Shown here one piece after another: positions 50,838 to 59,347 of a DNA stretch of 64,000 nt; the stretch's first letter is position 1; each line of letters opens with the position of its first letter. The notes under the pieces are model-generated. The model searched no databases and was not told the DNA's origin. It was given only the letters and a program-made list of their open reading frames with translations. The position numbers and the translations under genes were made by a program. Source of the DNA: Haloferax sp046557615 (GTDB lineage Archaea > Halobacteriota > Halobacteria > Halobacteriales > Haloferacaceae); the NCBI RefSeq assembly GCF_046557615.1, contig NZ_JBKIII010000001.1, forward strand, positions 1,488,001 through 1,552,000. Direction: 5' to 3'.

Positions 50838-51173
50838 ACGCCACGGAATGATGAATGTTTGCCAAAACAGAGAGATAACGAAGTCCTACACCGGAGTAAG
50901 AGTGCGTTAATCGAACGACGAGAGTGAGAACGTCACTGTCGCTCATAGAGGATTCCAACACACCTCGCTGCCGCTCGACGGTTCCCATGAAAAACCAAAA
51001 GAGCGCGACAGGACTCCCGAGAGCAACGCGAGTGGGACTCAGTGAACAGAGTTCACGGGATTGAGCAAACGCGAAGCGTTTGCGACGGGATTCGAACCTC
51101 GGTCGCAACGAGTTGCTCCCTGATTCGAATCCCGCACGCGGCGCTCTCGATTTCACTTCGTTCAATACGAGAG
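50838..51173. other. Hairpin-rich region downstream of tRNA-Arg with tRNA T-arm copies
   Basis: 336 bp without a protein gene. It holds perfect short hairpins at 51042-51056 (GTGAAC/GTTCAC), 51065-51083 (GCAAACGC/GCGTTTGC) and 51105-51116 (GCAAC/GTTGC), plus an inverted GCTCTCG/CGAGAGC pair at 51143-51174 directly at the tRNA 3' end. T-arm-like sequences sit at 51082-51098 and 51122-51131. A T-rich stretch on the minus strand near 50990-51000 may end the tRNA transcript. The region may be a scar of integrated elements or a processed tRNA trailer. Confidence 0.55.
51082..51098 (-). repeat. 17-bp copy of the tRNA-Arg T-arm
   Basis: GCGACGGGATTCGAACC at 51082-51098 recurs exactly at 51179-51195 inside the tRNA-Arg gene. 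A third, shorter T-loop-like palindrome (GATTCGAATC) is at 51122-51131. Direct copies of a tRNA 3' segment downstream of the gene are the usual trace of site-specific integration. Confidence 0.6.
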
Positions 51174-51247
51174 CGAGCGCGACGGGATTCGAACCCGCGG
51201 CCGTCGGATTAGAAGTCCGATGCTCTGTCCAACTGAGCTACGCGCCC
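51174..51247 (-). tRNA. tRNA-Arg (anticodon TCT)
   Basis: A full cloverleaf of 74 nt, read on the minus strand. The acceptor stem is GGGCGCG / CGCGCTC with discriminator G; the D arm has GCTC ... GAGC; the anticodon stem is TCGGA / TCCGA around the loop CTTCTAA, giving anticodon TCT; the T arm is GCGGG TTCGAAT CCCGT. It reads AGA codons. No intron is seen and no CCA is encoded. Confidence 0.93.
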
Positions 51248-51290
51248 TCGTCTCTCACAAACAGGTGCCAAATGAAAAACGAATCGGCTT

Positions 51291-51665
51291 CTATCCGTCG
51301 AACCGGTACAACGAGGTCACGTAGGGGAGTCGATTGAACATCCAGTACGCGATGGGGAGGCCGATAATCGTGACCGCGAAGAACGCCGCCGCATTGGCCC
51401 AGAACCAACTGAGCCACCAACCGACGAAGATGAAGTACGGAACACGGACGAGCAGTGAGTGCTGACTCCGTCCGTCTTCAGCCGAGAGGTTTCGCGACTC
51501 TTTGAGCGACAGCACGGTGGGCACGAGGTTGATGAGTGCGATGCCGAGCGGGATACCGATGATGGTGGCGTTGAGGAACCACGCGATGTTGACGACGACG
51601 GGCGTGGCCCACCAACCGATGAAGATGAACCAGAGGGCCCGCACGAGGAGAGAGCGGTCTGCCAT
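51291..51665 (-). CDS. YccF-domain membrane protein
   Basis: A 124-residue protein with two copies of the YccF motif: LWFIFIGWWATPVVVNIAWF with IIGIPLGIALINLVP, then PYFIFVGWWLSWFWANAAAF with IIGLPIAYWMFNRLP. Four helices are predicted. YccF proteins are small inner-membrane proteins of unknown role. The ATG at 51665 sets the start right before the first motif. It lies just upstream of tRNA-Arg on the same strand. Confidence 0.88.
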   Translation of the reverse strand: MADRSLLVRALWFIFIGWWATPVVVNIAWFLNATIIGIPLGIALINLVPTVLSLKESRNLSAEDGRSQHSLLVRVPYFIFVGWWLSWFWANAAAFFAVTIIGLPIAYWMFNRLPYVTSLYRFDG

Positions 51666-51767
51666 AGTGAGTACACGTCGGGGTGGTGGAAAAATCACGC
51701 GGCAGGCCGAAAGAAGTGGACGGTTCGAAAGGAGGGGTTTAACAGCGCCAACGCGGTATGACCGCCC

Positions 51768-52337
51768 ATGAAAGTCATCGGGACAGTTGGCCTGCCCGGA
51801 AGCGGAAAGGGCGAACTCGCCGACGTCGCCCGCGAGGCAGGAATTCCTGTCGTGACGATGGGCGATATCATCCGCGAGGAGTGCCGAAACCGCGGTCTCG
51901 ACCCGGCGACCGACCACGGGAAGATTGCCAAAGCACTCCGCGAGGAAGAGGGTGACGACGCTATCGCCGCACGGTCGCTTCCCGTCATCGAGTCACACCT
52001 CGAATCGAACGACTTGGTGGTCGTCGATGGCCTTCGCTCGGGCGTCGAACTAGATTGCTTCCACGGGGCGTTCGGCGACGAGTTCGTACTCGTGAGCGTC
52101 GAAGCGCCGTTCGAGATGCGTGCCGACCGCCTGTTGGACCGCGGGCGCGACGAGAGCGATACCGACCTCGAAGCCCTGAAGAAGCGCGAAGAGCGCGAAC
52201 TGAACTTCGGCATGGGTAAGGCGATGGAGCGCGCCGACGTCGTGATTCAAAATACAGACTCCCTCGAAGCGTACCGGGAGAAGATCACGCGACTATTCGA
52301 AGACGGCCCAGAGGCCGTCGCGGAGGCAGAACAATGA
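51768..52337 (+). CDS. UPF0200-type P-loop nucleotide kinase
   Basis: A 189-residue P-loop NTPase of the NMP/dephospho-CoA kinase-like group. Walker A is MKVIGTVGLPGSGKGELADV; a lid and base region has MGDIIREECRNRG, VVDGLRSGVELDCF and LLDRGRDESDTDLEALKKRE. This matches archaeal UPF0200, whose substrate is not established. The stop overlaps the start of the UPF0201 gene by 4 bp, and in some archaea the two are fused, so they are functional partners. Confidence 0.88.
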   Translation: MKVIGTVGLPGSGKGELADVAREAGIPVVTMGDIIREECRNRGLDPATDHGKIAKALREEEGDDAIAARSLPVIESHLESNDLVVVDGLRSGVELDCFHGAFGDEFVLVSVEAPFEMRADRLLDRGRDESDTDLEALKKREERELNFGMGKAMERADVVIQNTDSLEAYREKITRLFEDGPEAVAEAEQ

Positions 52338-52750
52338 TTTACAGCGTCGATGTCCGCATCGAAGCACCCGTTCGTGACACGGAAGTCACCGACCGGGTGA
52401 AAGATGCAATCTCGAACATCTTCCCGGCAGTCGAAGTGGAATCCGAACCCGGCCGATTGGTCGGCGAGTCGCACGAACTCGAACGGTTCTCCCAACGCCT
52501 GCACGAACAGACCATCCTCGATACCGCACGCCGCGAGTTCGCCAAGCGCAAGGACGACGAAGGCTTCTCGTTTTCGCTCAAGAAGCAAGCCGCGTTCAAG
52601 GGCGTCGTCAACTTCTCGGTCGGCAGTCCCGACGAACTCGGTGACATCGAAGTCCACGTTCGCGTGCGCGACCCCTCCGTTGACGAACTCATCGACCACA
52701 TCGCGCCGCCGACGAAAGACGGAAAGCCAATCGACCCGGCCGACCGCTAA
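52334..52750 (+). CDS. UPF0201 protein, partner of UPF0200
   Basis: A 138-residue protein: MIYSVDVRIEAPVRDTEVTD, then the variable middle with LERFSQRLHEQTILDTARRE and FSFSLKKQAAFKGVVNFSVG, ending PTKDGKPIDPADR. UPF0201 adopts an RL5-like alpha/beta fold that suggests RNA or nucleotide binding. It overlaps the UPF0200 stop by 4 bp. Confidence 0.85.
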   Translation: MIYSVDVRIEAPVRDTEVTDRVKDAISNIFPAVEVESEPGRLVGESHELERFSQRLHEQTILDTARREFAKRKDDEGFSFSLKKQAAFKGVVNFSVGSPDELGDIEVHVRVRDPSVDELIDHIAPPTKDGKPIDPADR

Positions 52751-52752
52751 TT

Positions 52753-53721
52753 TCAGGCGACCAACAGCGCCACCGCGAGCGCGATAAAGACGATTTTGAG
52801 ACTGGTGTTGACGACGATGACCTTCGACCCGAACGACGGGCCCCAGATGCCGTACTGAAACGGAATCGACCGCTTGAACGTCGAGACGGTAAAGGAGACG
52901 ATGCCGCCGAGAAGCATCGTCGCAACCGCCTGCGTGGAGGTGAACGTCTCACCGATGAGCGGTGCAATCGTCGCCGCGCCAGCGGTCGTATCGAACGCGA
53001 ACACGGCAATCACGGGCACTGCCGCACCGGGTAGGCCGACGAGCGTTGCGAGCGGGTCGGCGAAGGCTGTGAGTGCGTCAAGGTCCGTCGTTTGGACGAG
53101 GAGCGTCACGAGCGTGTAGACGAGTGCGAGACGCGGCACGAGACGCTTCAGTTTGCGCCACGTCTTGTGGGCGGCTTCTTCGACCAGTTCGCGTTTCGTC
53201 TGGTCGTTGGCTTCGTCGCCAGCACCGTCGGTTTCGACTGAGGAGGTTGTGGTCGTCGGTCGGCTTGAGAGTAGCACCGCGCCAGCGACGACGCCGGTAA
53301 TCGTGATGGCGAGTGCGATTGCGGCGCGCGAACCGACGTACAGCAAGCCGACTTCGTAGCCCAGAATCGGAATCAGCACCGGCCAGTAGAAGGTGAAAAT
53401 GTGCTGGACGAAGCCGAAGAACGTGTTGATAGTAACAGCAATAAGCGTCTCTCGGTCATCGAGATTTCCGGATTCGCGGAACTCTGCGAGCATGCCGTAG
53501 CCAGCAGTCGTCGAAGCGGCCGTCGTGACGATGGCCGTGCCAACCTCGTCGGGAAGGTTCGCCGGACCCGTGAGATACCGAGAGAGACCGGCGATTCGTT
53601 CGACGAGACCGAGAGAGACCACGAGGTTCGCGGCGAACACCCCGAGAGCGATGTAGAGGGTGATGCGTGCGACTCGCGGGAGTACGTCGAACAGGACGGG
53701 CAAGACGACCGACGGTTGCAT
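52753..53721 (-). CDS. GATE-domain (nucleoside-recognition) membrane protein
   Basis: A 322-residue membrane protein with eight or nine helices. The GATE signature region includes PDEVGTAIVTTAASTTAGYG and VGLPGAAVPVIAVFAFDTTA. A basic/acidic cytoplasmic loop (about residues 155-185) joins two GATE halves. Gate proteins include the spore SpmA/SpmB proteins, nucleoside transporters and the membrane part of FeoB. Substrate is unknown. It is first in a run on the minus strand with the split MgtE pair upstream (52 bp from it). Confidence 0.85.
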   Translation of the reverse strand: MQPSVVLPVLFDVLPRVARITLYIALGVFAANLVVSLGLVERIAGLSRYLTGPANLPDEVGTAIVTTAASTTAGYGMLAEFRESGNLDDRETLIAVTINTFFGFVQHIFTFYWPVLIPILGYEVGLLYVGSRAAIALAITITGVVAGAVLLSSRPTTTTSSVETDGAGDEANDQTKRELVEEAAHKTWRKLKRLVPRLALVYTLVTLLVQTTDLDALTAFADPLATLVGLPGAAVPVIAVFAFDTTAGAATIAPLIGETFTSTQAVATMLLGGIVSFTVSTFKRSIPFQYGIWGPSFGSKVIVVNTSLKIVFIALAVALLVA

Positions 53722-53773
53722 ACGTCGTGGTCCGAAGTGAGGAAACTAAGCCACGTCGGTCAGACCGCAGGAG

Positions 53774-54334
53774 TCAGACGAACACCTGCGCGGTGGCAAA
53801 GAGTACCAGCACGCCGAGTACGTCGCAGACGTTGGTGACGACGGGAATCACCACGTCGTCGGGGTCGAGCCCGAATCGGTAGGCGATGTACGTCGCAGCG
53901 AACGTCACGACGACGGCCAAGATGGCGAGTGCCGCCCCGCTCGACAGTGCGACGAGGAGAATCGTCTCGATAGAGAGTGCGGTACTCCCCGAGAGCAAGA
54001 AGGTCAACACCCACGCGCCCACACCGATAATCGGGAACATCGTCAGTGCGAGCGCAATCGTCGCAATCGCATTGCCGACGAGTTCGTCGTCATCCGTCGA
54101 AAACGAGAGCGTCCCGAGGTGGAACGACGTGGAGAGGCGTGCGGCGAGGATGCTCCCGAGATTCCCCGCCGTCCCGATGGTGACGGGGACGAGGACGAGC
54201 AACGCGGGATATTCGAGCAACTTCGCCTCGAAACTTCCGAGGACGAGACCACTCCCGAGTTCGACGAGTGTAAGAACGAGTAAGACGGGGAGCATCGCCC
54301 GCGTAATCGCCCGAACGGTCCAGTCTGTCGCCAC
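53774..54334 (-). CDS. MgtE/SLC41-type membrane domain protein, second half
   Basis: A 186-residue protein with five helices, matching the transmembrane domain of the Mg2+ channel MgtE: LVLVPVTIGTAGNLGSILAA (the conserved P...G..GN.G motif), ALALTMFPIIGVGAWVLTF and DPDDVVIPVVTNVCDVLGVL (the D...P..t...D Mg-site motif). No cytosolic N or CBS domains are present. It directly abuts the next gene (TAA then GTG). Two such proteins may form a heterodimeric channel, as the fused eukaryotic SLC41 does. Confidence 0.9.
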   Translation of the reverse strand: MATDWTVRAITRAMLPVLLVLTLVELGSGLVLGSFEAKLLEYPALLVLVPVTIGTAGNLGSILAARLSTSFHLGTLSFSTDDDELVGNAIATIALALTMFPIIGVGAWVLTFLLSGSTALSIETILLVALSSGAALAILAVVVTFAATYIAYRFGLDPDDVVIPVVTNVCDVLGVLVLFATAQVFV

Positions 54335-54916
54335 TTAGAACACCCCTGCGATGACGAGGACGGTTCTCACGGCGATGAGCAGAAAGAGAATCCCGAACAC
54401 GTCGCCGGTGGTCGTGACCACGGGGCCGACAATCGTATCGGGATTGTGTCCACGTCGATAGCCCGCGAAGACGACGGTCACGACGACGACCGAGAGGACG
54501 ATACCCGAGAGCAGGCCCGCGACGAGCGCGACACCGATGAGAATCGGGAGTGGTGCAACCGACTCACCGAGCGCGGTCAAGAGGAAGTACGCGACGATGG
54601 ATGCGAACGTACTCGTGAAAATGCCGTTTGCGATGGCGGCCGCAGCGGCAGCACGCAATCGAGTGTCGCCAGCGGTGACCGTCGGTTCGATGAGACCCTG
54701 GTGGAGTGCGGTGGCGATTCGCGCACCGAACGACCCGTAGACGTTACCACGGGTTGCGAGCAGCGCCGGGACGAGGACGAGCAATCCGGGGACTGCGCGG
54801 AGTTCAGCACGCATACCGCCGAGGACGACACCCGCGATGAGGCCACCAACGAGGCTCGTCGAGAGCGCAGGGAGGGCTTCGCGGTAGGCCTCGACTGCGA
54901 CGTCTCGTACCGTCAT
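54335..54916 (-). CDS. MgtE/SLC41-type membrane domain protein, first half
   Basis: A 193-residue protein homologous in layout to its downstream neighbour: VLVPALLATRGNVYGSFGAR (P..L..RGN.YG), an FTSTFASIVAYFLLTALGES helix and HNPDTIVGPVVTTTGDVFGI (Mg-site motif). It lacks regulatory N and CBS domains. Mg2+ or another divalent cation is the likely substrate. The stop touches the start of the second half with no gap. Confidence 0.9.
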   Translation of the reverse strand: MTVRDVAVEAYREALPALSTSLVGGLIAGVVLGGMRAELRAVPGLLVLVPALLATRGNVYGSFGARIATALHQGLIEPTVTAGDTRLRAAAAAAIANGIFTSTFASIVAYFLLTALGESVAPLPILIGVALVAGLLSGIVLSVVVVTVVFAGYRRGHNPDTIVGPVVTTTGDVFGILFLLIAVRTVLVIAGVF

Positions 54917-55049
54917 TGTCGGGTGCGACGGGGGCGAGCGTTAAAAGTCGGGTGTATCCGGAATCGAGATACACCGGGAAGAATCGTGACAGAGAGGGCC
55001 GCAAAGAGAACCGTAGAGAGGAGAGCTGTGTCGAAAAAGTCGTAGCGAG

Positions 55050-56438
55050 TTAGAACGGCCCCATACCGCCCATACCGCCCATGCCGCCGCCGCCCTGCTT
55101 TTGCATCTTCTTCATCATCCGCTGCATGTCGCCGTCACCCATGCCCTGGAACTGCTTGAGTGTCTTCTCCATCATGCGGTGCTGTTCGAGCAGTTCTTGG
55201 ACCGTCTCCTCGTCACGACCGGAGCCTTGGGCGATGCGTTTGACCCGAGACGCGCCGACCTTGCGGGGGTTCTCGAGTTCCTCTTCGGTCATCGAGTCCA
55301 TGATGACCTCGAAGGAGAACATGCGGTCTTTCGTGACGTCCATCGCGTCGTCCGGCAGTTGGTCTTTGAGACCGCCGCCGAGACCGGGAATCATGTCGAG
55401 GACCTGGTCGAGCGGGCCCATCTTGTTCATGGCCTCCATCTGCTTTTGCATGTCCTTGAGGGTGAAGTTCCCCTTCATCATGTCCTCGGGGTCCCAATCC
55501 TCGTCTTCGGCCTGCGTCTCGGCCATCGCGCGCTCGACGCGCTCCGAGAGTTGCTTCAGGTCGCCCATACCGAGCAGGCGAGAGATGAAACCGTTCGGCT
55601 CGAAGCGCTCGATGTCCTGAACCGTCTCACCCATGCCGAGGAAGGCGATAGAGGAGTCCGTCTCGTTGACGGCGGTCAGCGCACCGCCACCCTTTGCCGT
55701 CCCGTCGAGTTTGGTGATGACGACGCCGCCGATACCGATGGACTCGTCGAACTGGTGGGCCTGGTCTTTCGCGCCCTGTCCGATTGCCGCGTCGAGGACG
55801 AGCAGGTTGAGGTCGGGTTGGACGACCGACTCTATCTCTTCGATTTCGGCGATGAGGTCGTCTTCGAGCGCGTGGCGACCGGCCGTGTCCACGATGTGAA
55901 CATCGGCGTCTTTCGTCGCTTCCAGTCCTTCACGGGCGATTTGGACCGGGTCGTCGCAGTCGGGGTCGCCGTAGAAATCGACTTCCGCCCGCTCACACAT
56001 CTGCTTTGCCTGGTCGTAGGCACCGGGGCGGAACGTGTCGGTCTGGATGACCGCGGGACGAAGCCCTTTCTTCGAGAACCACCACGCCATCTTGGCGGAG
56101 GTGGTCGTCTTCCCCGACCCTTGCAGACCCGCGAGCATGATGGTCTGGGGTTGGAGCGGAATCTCTGTCGAGTCGCCGATGAGGCCGACGAGTTCCTCGT
56201 AGACGATTTTGAGAACGTGGTCGCGGGCGCTCGTGCCACCCGGTGGTTCCTCGTTGAGTGCCCGGTCTTTAATCGAGTCAGAAAGTTGCATGACGAGGCT
56301 GACATCGACGTCAGCAGAGAGCAAGGAGCGCTGAATCTCCTTGACAATCTCCTGGACGTCTTCCTCGTCGAGGCGGGATTTCCCCCGTAGCTTATCGAGA
56401 CTGCCACGGAGCGAACTCCCGAGATTGTCGAGTACCAT
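55050..56438 (-). CDS. srp54: Signal recognition particle 54 kDa protein
   Basis: A 462-residue SRP54. The N domain starts MVLDNLGSSLRGSLDKLRGK; the G domain has GLQGSGKTTTSAKMAWWF (G1), VHIVDTAGRHALEDDLIAEI (G3) and VITKLDGTAKGGGALTA (G4); the M domain carries LGMGDLKQLSERVERAMAE and a Met/Gly-rich C-terminus that binds signal sequences. It cooperates with 7S RNA and FtsY (also in this window) for membrane targeting. A GAGGTGG ribosome-binding-like sequence lies before the ATG. Confidence 0.98.
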   Translation of the reverse strand: MVLDNLGSSLRGSLDKLRGKSRLDEEDVQEIVKEIQRSLLSADVDVSLVMQLSDSIKDRALNEEPPGGTSARDHVLKIVYEELVGLIGDSTEIPLQPQTIMLAGLQGSGKTTTSAKMAWWFSKKGLRPAVIQTDTFRPGAYDQAKQMCERAEVDFYGDPDCDDPVQIAREGLEATKDADVHIVDTAGRHALEDDLIAEIEEIESVVQPDLNLLVLDAAIGQGAKDQAHQFDESIGIGGVVITKLDGTAKGGGALTAVNETDSSIAFLGMGETVQDIERFEPNGFISRLLGMGDLKQLSERVERAMAETQAEDEDWDPEDMMKGNFTLKDMQKQMEAMNKMGPLDQVLDMIPGLGGGLKDQLPDDAMDVTKDRMFSFEVIMDSMTEEELENPRKVGASRVKRIAQGSGRDEETVQELLEQHRMMEKTLKQFQGMGDGDMQRMMKKMQKQGGGGMGGMGGMGPF

Positions 56439-56594
56439 TGTCCACCTCTAGGCCGTCGCGCTGGTAAAGGCTTTATCCGTCACGGCCGCCAGCGACGCCG
56501 AAATACTCACGTCGTGTGAACACGAGTAAATGAGATCCAAGTTTCATTTATCGAACTTCTTTAGCTATGTTTCTGAGTAAAGTTCGATAGAGAA

Positions 56595-57644
56595 ATGCCG
56601 AGAGAGCACGCTCGGGCCATCTCGCCCGTGATGGGCGTCGCGCTCATGCTCGTGATTATCGTCCTCCTTTCGGGCACGACAGTCGTGCTATTTCTCGGTT
56701 TCACGGATTCGCTCAACGAGCCTGCACCGATGTTCACACAGCAAGGACAGGTCGAAATCTCCGTCGAGAACGCGTCGATAACCGACCAGAAACTCGTGTT
56801 GGTCCACGAAGCAGGCGGGAACGTACAGGCCGAGAACCTCGTCGTCAAGTTCAATACGGGGAACGGAACCGTCGAAGTCGAACCGTCGGAGACGGGCGAC
56901 CTCTCTGATGGGGCGTGGTCTGCAGGCGAGCGATTGGAACTCGATATCGACACCGATACGGTCTGTACCGGCGCTGATAGCCTCGGTGTCTCTGTCACCT
57001 ACGCCGACGGTGACCAGTCGCACGTCCTCTCGACACAGACAGTCCCGGTGACGAGCGAGGGGTTCACCATCGAGGATGGAGCAGTGGTCCCGAACTCGGG
57101 TTACCAAGCAGAGGTGACGGTGTTGGGGACGGGCTTTACCTATGGCGCTGGCGGCCCGAACATCGACATCCGGCTCGACGTTGCGGTCGGTAACGCGAGT
57201 TACGACCCGTGGCCGGGTAACGTGAACAACAACGGAAACCCCCGTTCGCACACGTTCACCGACCAACCTGCGGGCGCAGGTATCAAAGTCGCGGCCACCG
57301 CGGACGAGCCCGGAGATTACATCAGCCCGCGCACTCGGTGGTCGAACGAGTCGAACGGATGGGTGTACGTCCTCCGTGATGGTGACCAGCCCCCGAACAT
57401 CGCCGGGTTCGGCGACCAGGACTCCGCGAGTTCGTACGTCGGGCCGTACTTGGACGACGACGGCAACATCTCTCTCTCGGACAACGAGGCAATCTACCTC
57501 TTCGAACTCGGGAATTCCCAAACGGGCTCTTCAGCCGACTTCCAAGACGTCGTCCTCCTCGTTACGCTCCAAACCGAGCGCGTCACCGCGAGCGTCGAAG
57601 AGACGACCACCGGCGAGAGCGTCATCGTCTGTCCAACTACCTGA
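56595..57644 (+). CDS. Pilin/archaellin-like secreted protein (type IV pilin N-terminal domain)
   Basis: A 349-residue protein. The class III signal is PREHARAISPVMGVALMLVI, with cleavage expected after the basic start and before ISPVMGV, followed by a hydrophobic pilin helix. The remainder is a large acidic extracellular domain (VTVLGTGFTYGAGGPNIDIR, DPWPGNVNNNGNPRSHTFTD) with several NxS/NxT sites. It is longer than most haloarchaeal pilins (about 150 residues). No pilus assembly genes are nearby, so it may use a pilus system encoded elsewhere. Confidence 0.8.
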   Translation: MPREHARAISPVMGVALMLVIIVLLSGTTVVLFLGFTDSLNEPAPMFTQQGQVEISVENASITDQKLVLVHEAGGNVQAENLVVKFNTGNGTVEVEPSETGDLSDGAWSAGERLELDIDTDTVCTGADSLGVSVTYADGDQSHVLSTQTVPVTSEGFTIEDGAVVPNSGYQAEVTVLGTGFTYGAGGPNIDIRLDVAVGNASYDPWPGNVNNNGNPRSHTFTDQPAGAGIKVAATADEPGDYISPRTRWSNESNGWVYVLRDGDQPPNIAGFGDQDSASSYVGPYLDDDGNISLSDNEAIYLFELGNSQTGSSADFQDVVLLVTLQTERVTASVEETTTGESVIVCPTT

Positions 57645-57717
57645 GACGCCCTCGGTAAATACTAGACTCTGCCGCTGTCGCACGGACTTATTCAGCCACG
57701 TCACGAGGGTTGGAACG

Positions 57718-58701
57718 ATGACCCGTATTCTCGTTCTCGACCAATCGACACACGGCATTCCCGCCGAGGTGTACGTCGATGCGCTCCGGGCGCGCCTCCC
57801 AGACGTCTCTCTCGACCATCCGAAAACGACCGACGAGGCGCTCGAATTGGCCGCCGATGCGACGATTATCACGGGCGTCCACCTTCCGGACGATGTCCTC
57901 GCCGCCGCCGACAACGTTCGGCTCTTTGCCGGGGCGGCCGCGGGGTACGACCACCTTCCGCTCGAAACCCTCCGCGAGCGCGGTATCGCACTCACCAACG
58001 CCTCTGGCGTTCACGGCCCGAACATCGCCGAACACGTCCTCGGGTGGATGCTCATGATTACACGCCGTCTCGACGAGGGGATGCGACGCCAAGCGCGCCA
58101 CGAGTGGCGGCATTTCCAAGCGATGGGCGAGTTGAAGGATTCGACCGTCACTGTCGTCGGCCTCGGTGCGATTGGGCAGGCAATCACCGAACGCCTCGAA
58201 CCGTTCGGCGTCACGACGATTGGGGCGCGATACTCTCCAGAGAAGGGCGGCCCCGACAGTATCGACGAGGTTGTCGGATTCGATGACTTGGAGTCCATCC
58301 TCCCACGGACAGACTACCTCGTTCTCGCGTGCCCGCTGACCGACACGACACGAAAACTGATAGACGAAGACGCGTTTGGCGCGCTCCCACCGAAGGCCGT
58401 TCTCGTGAACGTCGCGCGCGGCGGCGTGGTCGATACCGACGCACTCGTCACGGCACTCCAGAAGGGGAAGATTCACGCGGCGGCACTCGACGTAACCGAC
58501 CCCGAACCGCTTCCGAACGACCATCTGCTGTGGGATTTCGAGAACGTCTATCTCACTCCCCACGTTTCGGGCTACACGCCACACTACTGGACGCGAGTCG
58601 CTGATATCCTCACCGAGAACGTCGGGCGATTAGCGAGTGGCGAGGAACTCCGAAACCAAGTGCTACCGCAAGCCCCGGATTCATCGCAGACGGATTCGTA
58701 G
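57718..58701 (+). CDS. D-2-hydroxyacid dehydrogenase
   Basis: A 327-residue NAD-dependent dehydrogenase of the D-isomer 2-hydroxyacid family. The NAD loop is VTVVGLGAIGQAITERLEPF; catalytic residues appear in LVNVARGGVVDTDALVTAL (Arg), DVTDPEPLPNDHLLWDFENV (Glu) and LTPHVSGYTPHYW (His). Substrate could be lactate, glycerate or glyoxylate; sequence alone does not decide. The ATG at 57718 is chosen, since upstream in-frame sequence belongs to a non-coding frame of the pilin-like gene. Confidence 0.92.
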   Translation: MTRILVLDQSTHGIPAEVYVDALRARLPDVSLDHPKTTDEALELAADATIITGVHLPDDVLAAADNVRLFAGAAAGYDHLPLETLRERGIALTNASGVHGPNIAEHVLGWMLMITRRLDEGMRRQARHEWRHFQAMGELKDSTVTVVGLGAIGQAITERLEPFGVTTIGARYSPEKGGPDSIDEVVGFDDLESILPRTDYLVLACPLTDTTRKLIDEDAFGALPPKAVLVNVARGGVVDTDALVTALQKGKIHAAALDVTDPEPLPNDHLLWDFENVYLTPHVSGYTPHYWTRVADILTENVGRLASGEELRNQVLPQAPDSSQTDS

Positions 58702-58708
58702 GTCGGCT

Positions 58709-59326
58709 ATGGCTGGTCTCGTCTTCGGATTGCAACTTTCGACGGTTCTCGCCTTCTCCGCGGCAGCGATTGCGCTCATCCTCACGCCCGGACCCGATAC
58801 GATGTACGTCCTCGCGCGCGGCATCGACGGACGGGAGTCGGGCGTCAAATCGGCGTTCGGCATCGCAACCGGGGTACTGCTCCACACGATGCTCGCCGCA
58901 CTCGGTGTTGCCGCCCTCCTCCAAGCCGTTCCTGAGGCCGCACTCGCCATCCAGTACGCGGGCGCGCTGTATCTCTTCTATCTCGGCGTCGTCGCCCTTC
59001 GAGACGACGAGTTCGACCCGGCAGTCGAAACCGAGCGTGCGAACAGTTTCCGTCGTGGCGTCCTCGTCAACGCCCTCAACCCGAAAGTTGCGCTGTTCTT
59101 TCTCGCTTTCCTCCCCGGGTTCGCTGGCGGCGGCCCCAGTGCAGGCAGTCGAATGGCCGTGTTGGGAGCGATATACGCTGTTTTGACTGCAATCTATCTC
59201 TCAGGGGTCGCACTCGGTGCCGACAAACTCGGTGATGCACTCGTCGAGACACGCCTCTCGAGTGTGCTGAACTACGTCGGCGCGGGGACGATGCTGCTGC
59301 TCAGCGTCGTACTGCTACTCGAATAA
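58709..59326 (+). CDS. LysE family translocator
   Basis: A 205-residue exporter with six helices. Typical LysE/RhtB features are AAIALILTPGPDTMYVLARG, SAFGIATGVLLHTMLAALGV and FRRGVLVNALNPKVALFFLA. Family members export lysine, homoserine lactone or other amino acids. It follows the dehydrogenase gene by only 7 bp and is probably co-transcribed. Confidence 0.92.
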   Translation: MAGLVFGLQLSTVLAFSAAAIALILTPGPDTMYVLARGIDGRESGVKSAFGIATGVLLHTMLAALGVAALLQAVPEAALAIQYAGALYLFYLGVVALRDDEFDPAVETERANSFRRGVLVNALNPKVALFFLAFLPGFAGGGPSAGSRMAVLGAIYAVLTAIYLSGVALGADKLGDALVETRLSSVLNYVGAGTMLLLSVVLLLE

Positions 59327-59347
59327 AGGTTCGACGGACTGGGAGTG

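Noticed and set aside
50746..51337. Open frames of 80-140 codons crossing the tRNA-Arg gene and its trailer on both strands
   Set aside because: They read through the tRNA and hairpins; their peptides (e.g. ATGFEPAAVGLE) are translation of tRNA T-arm sequence.
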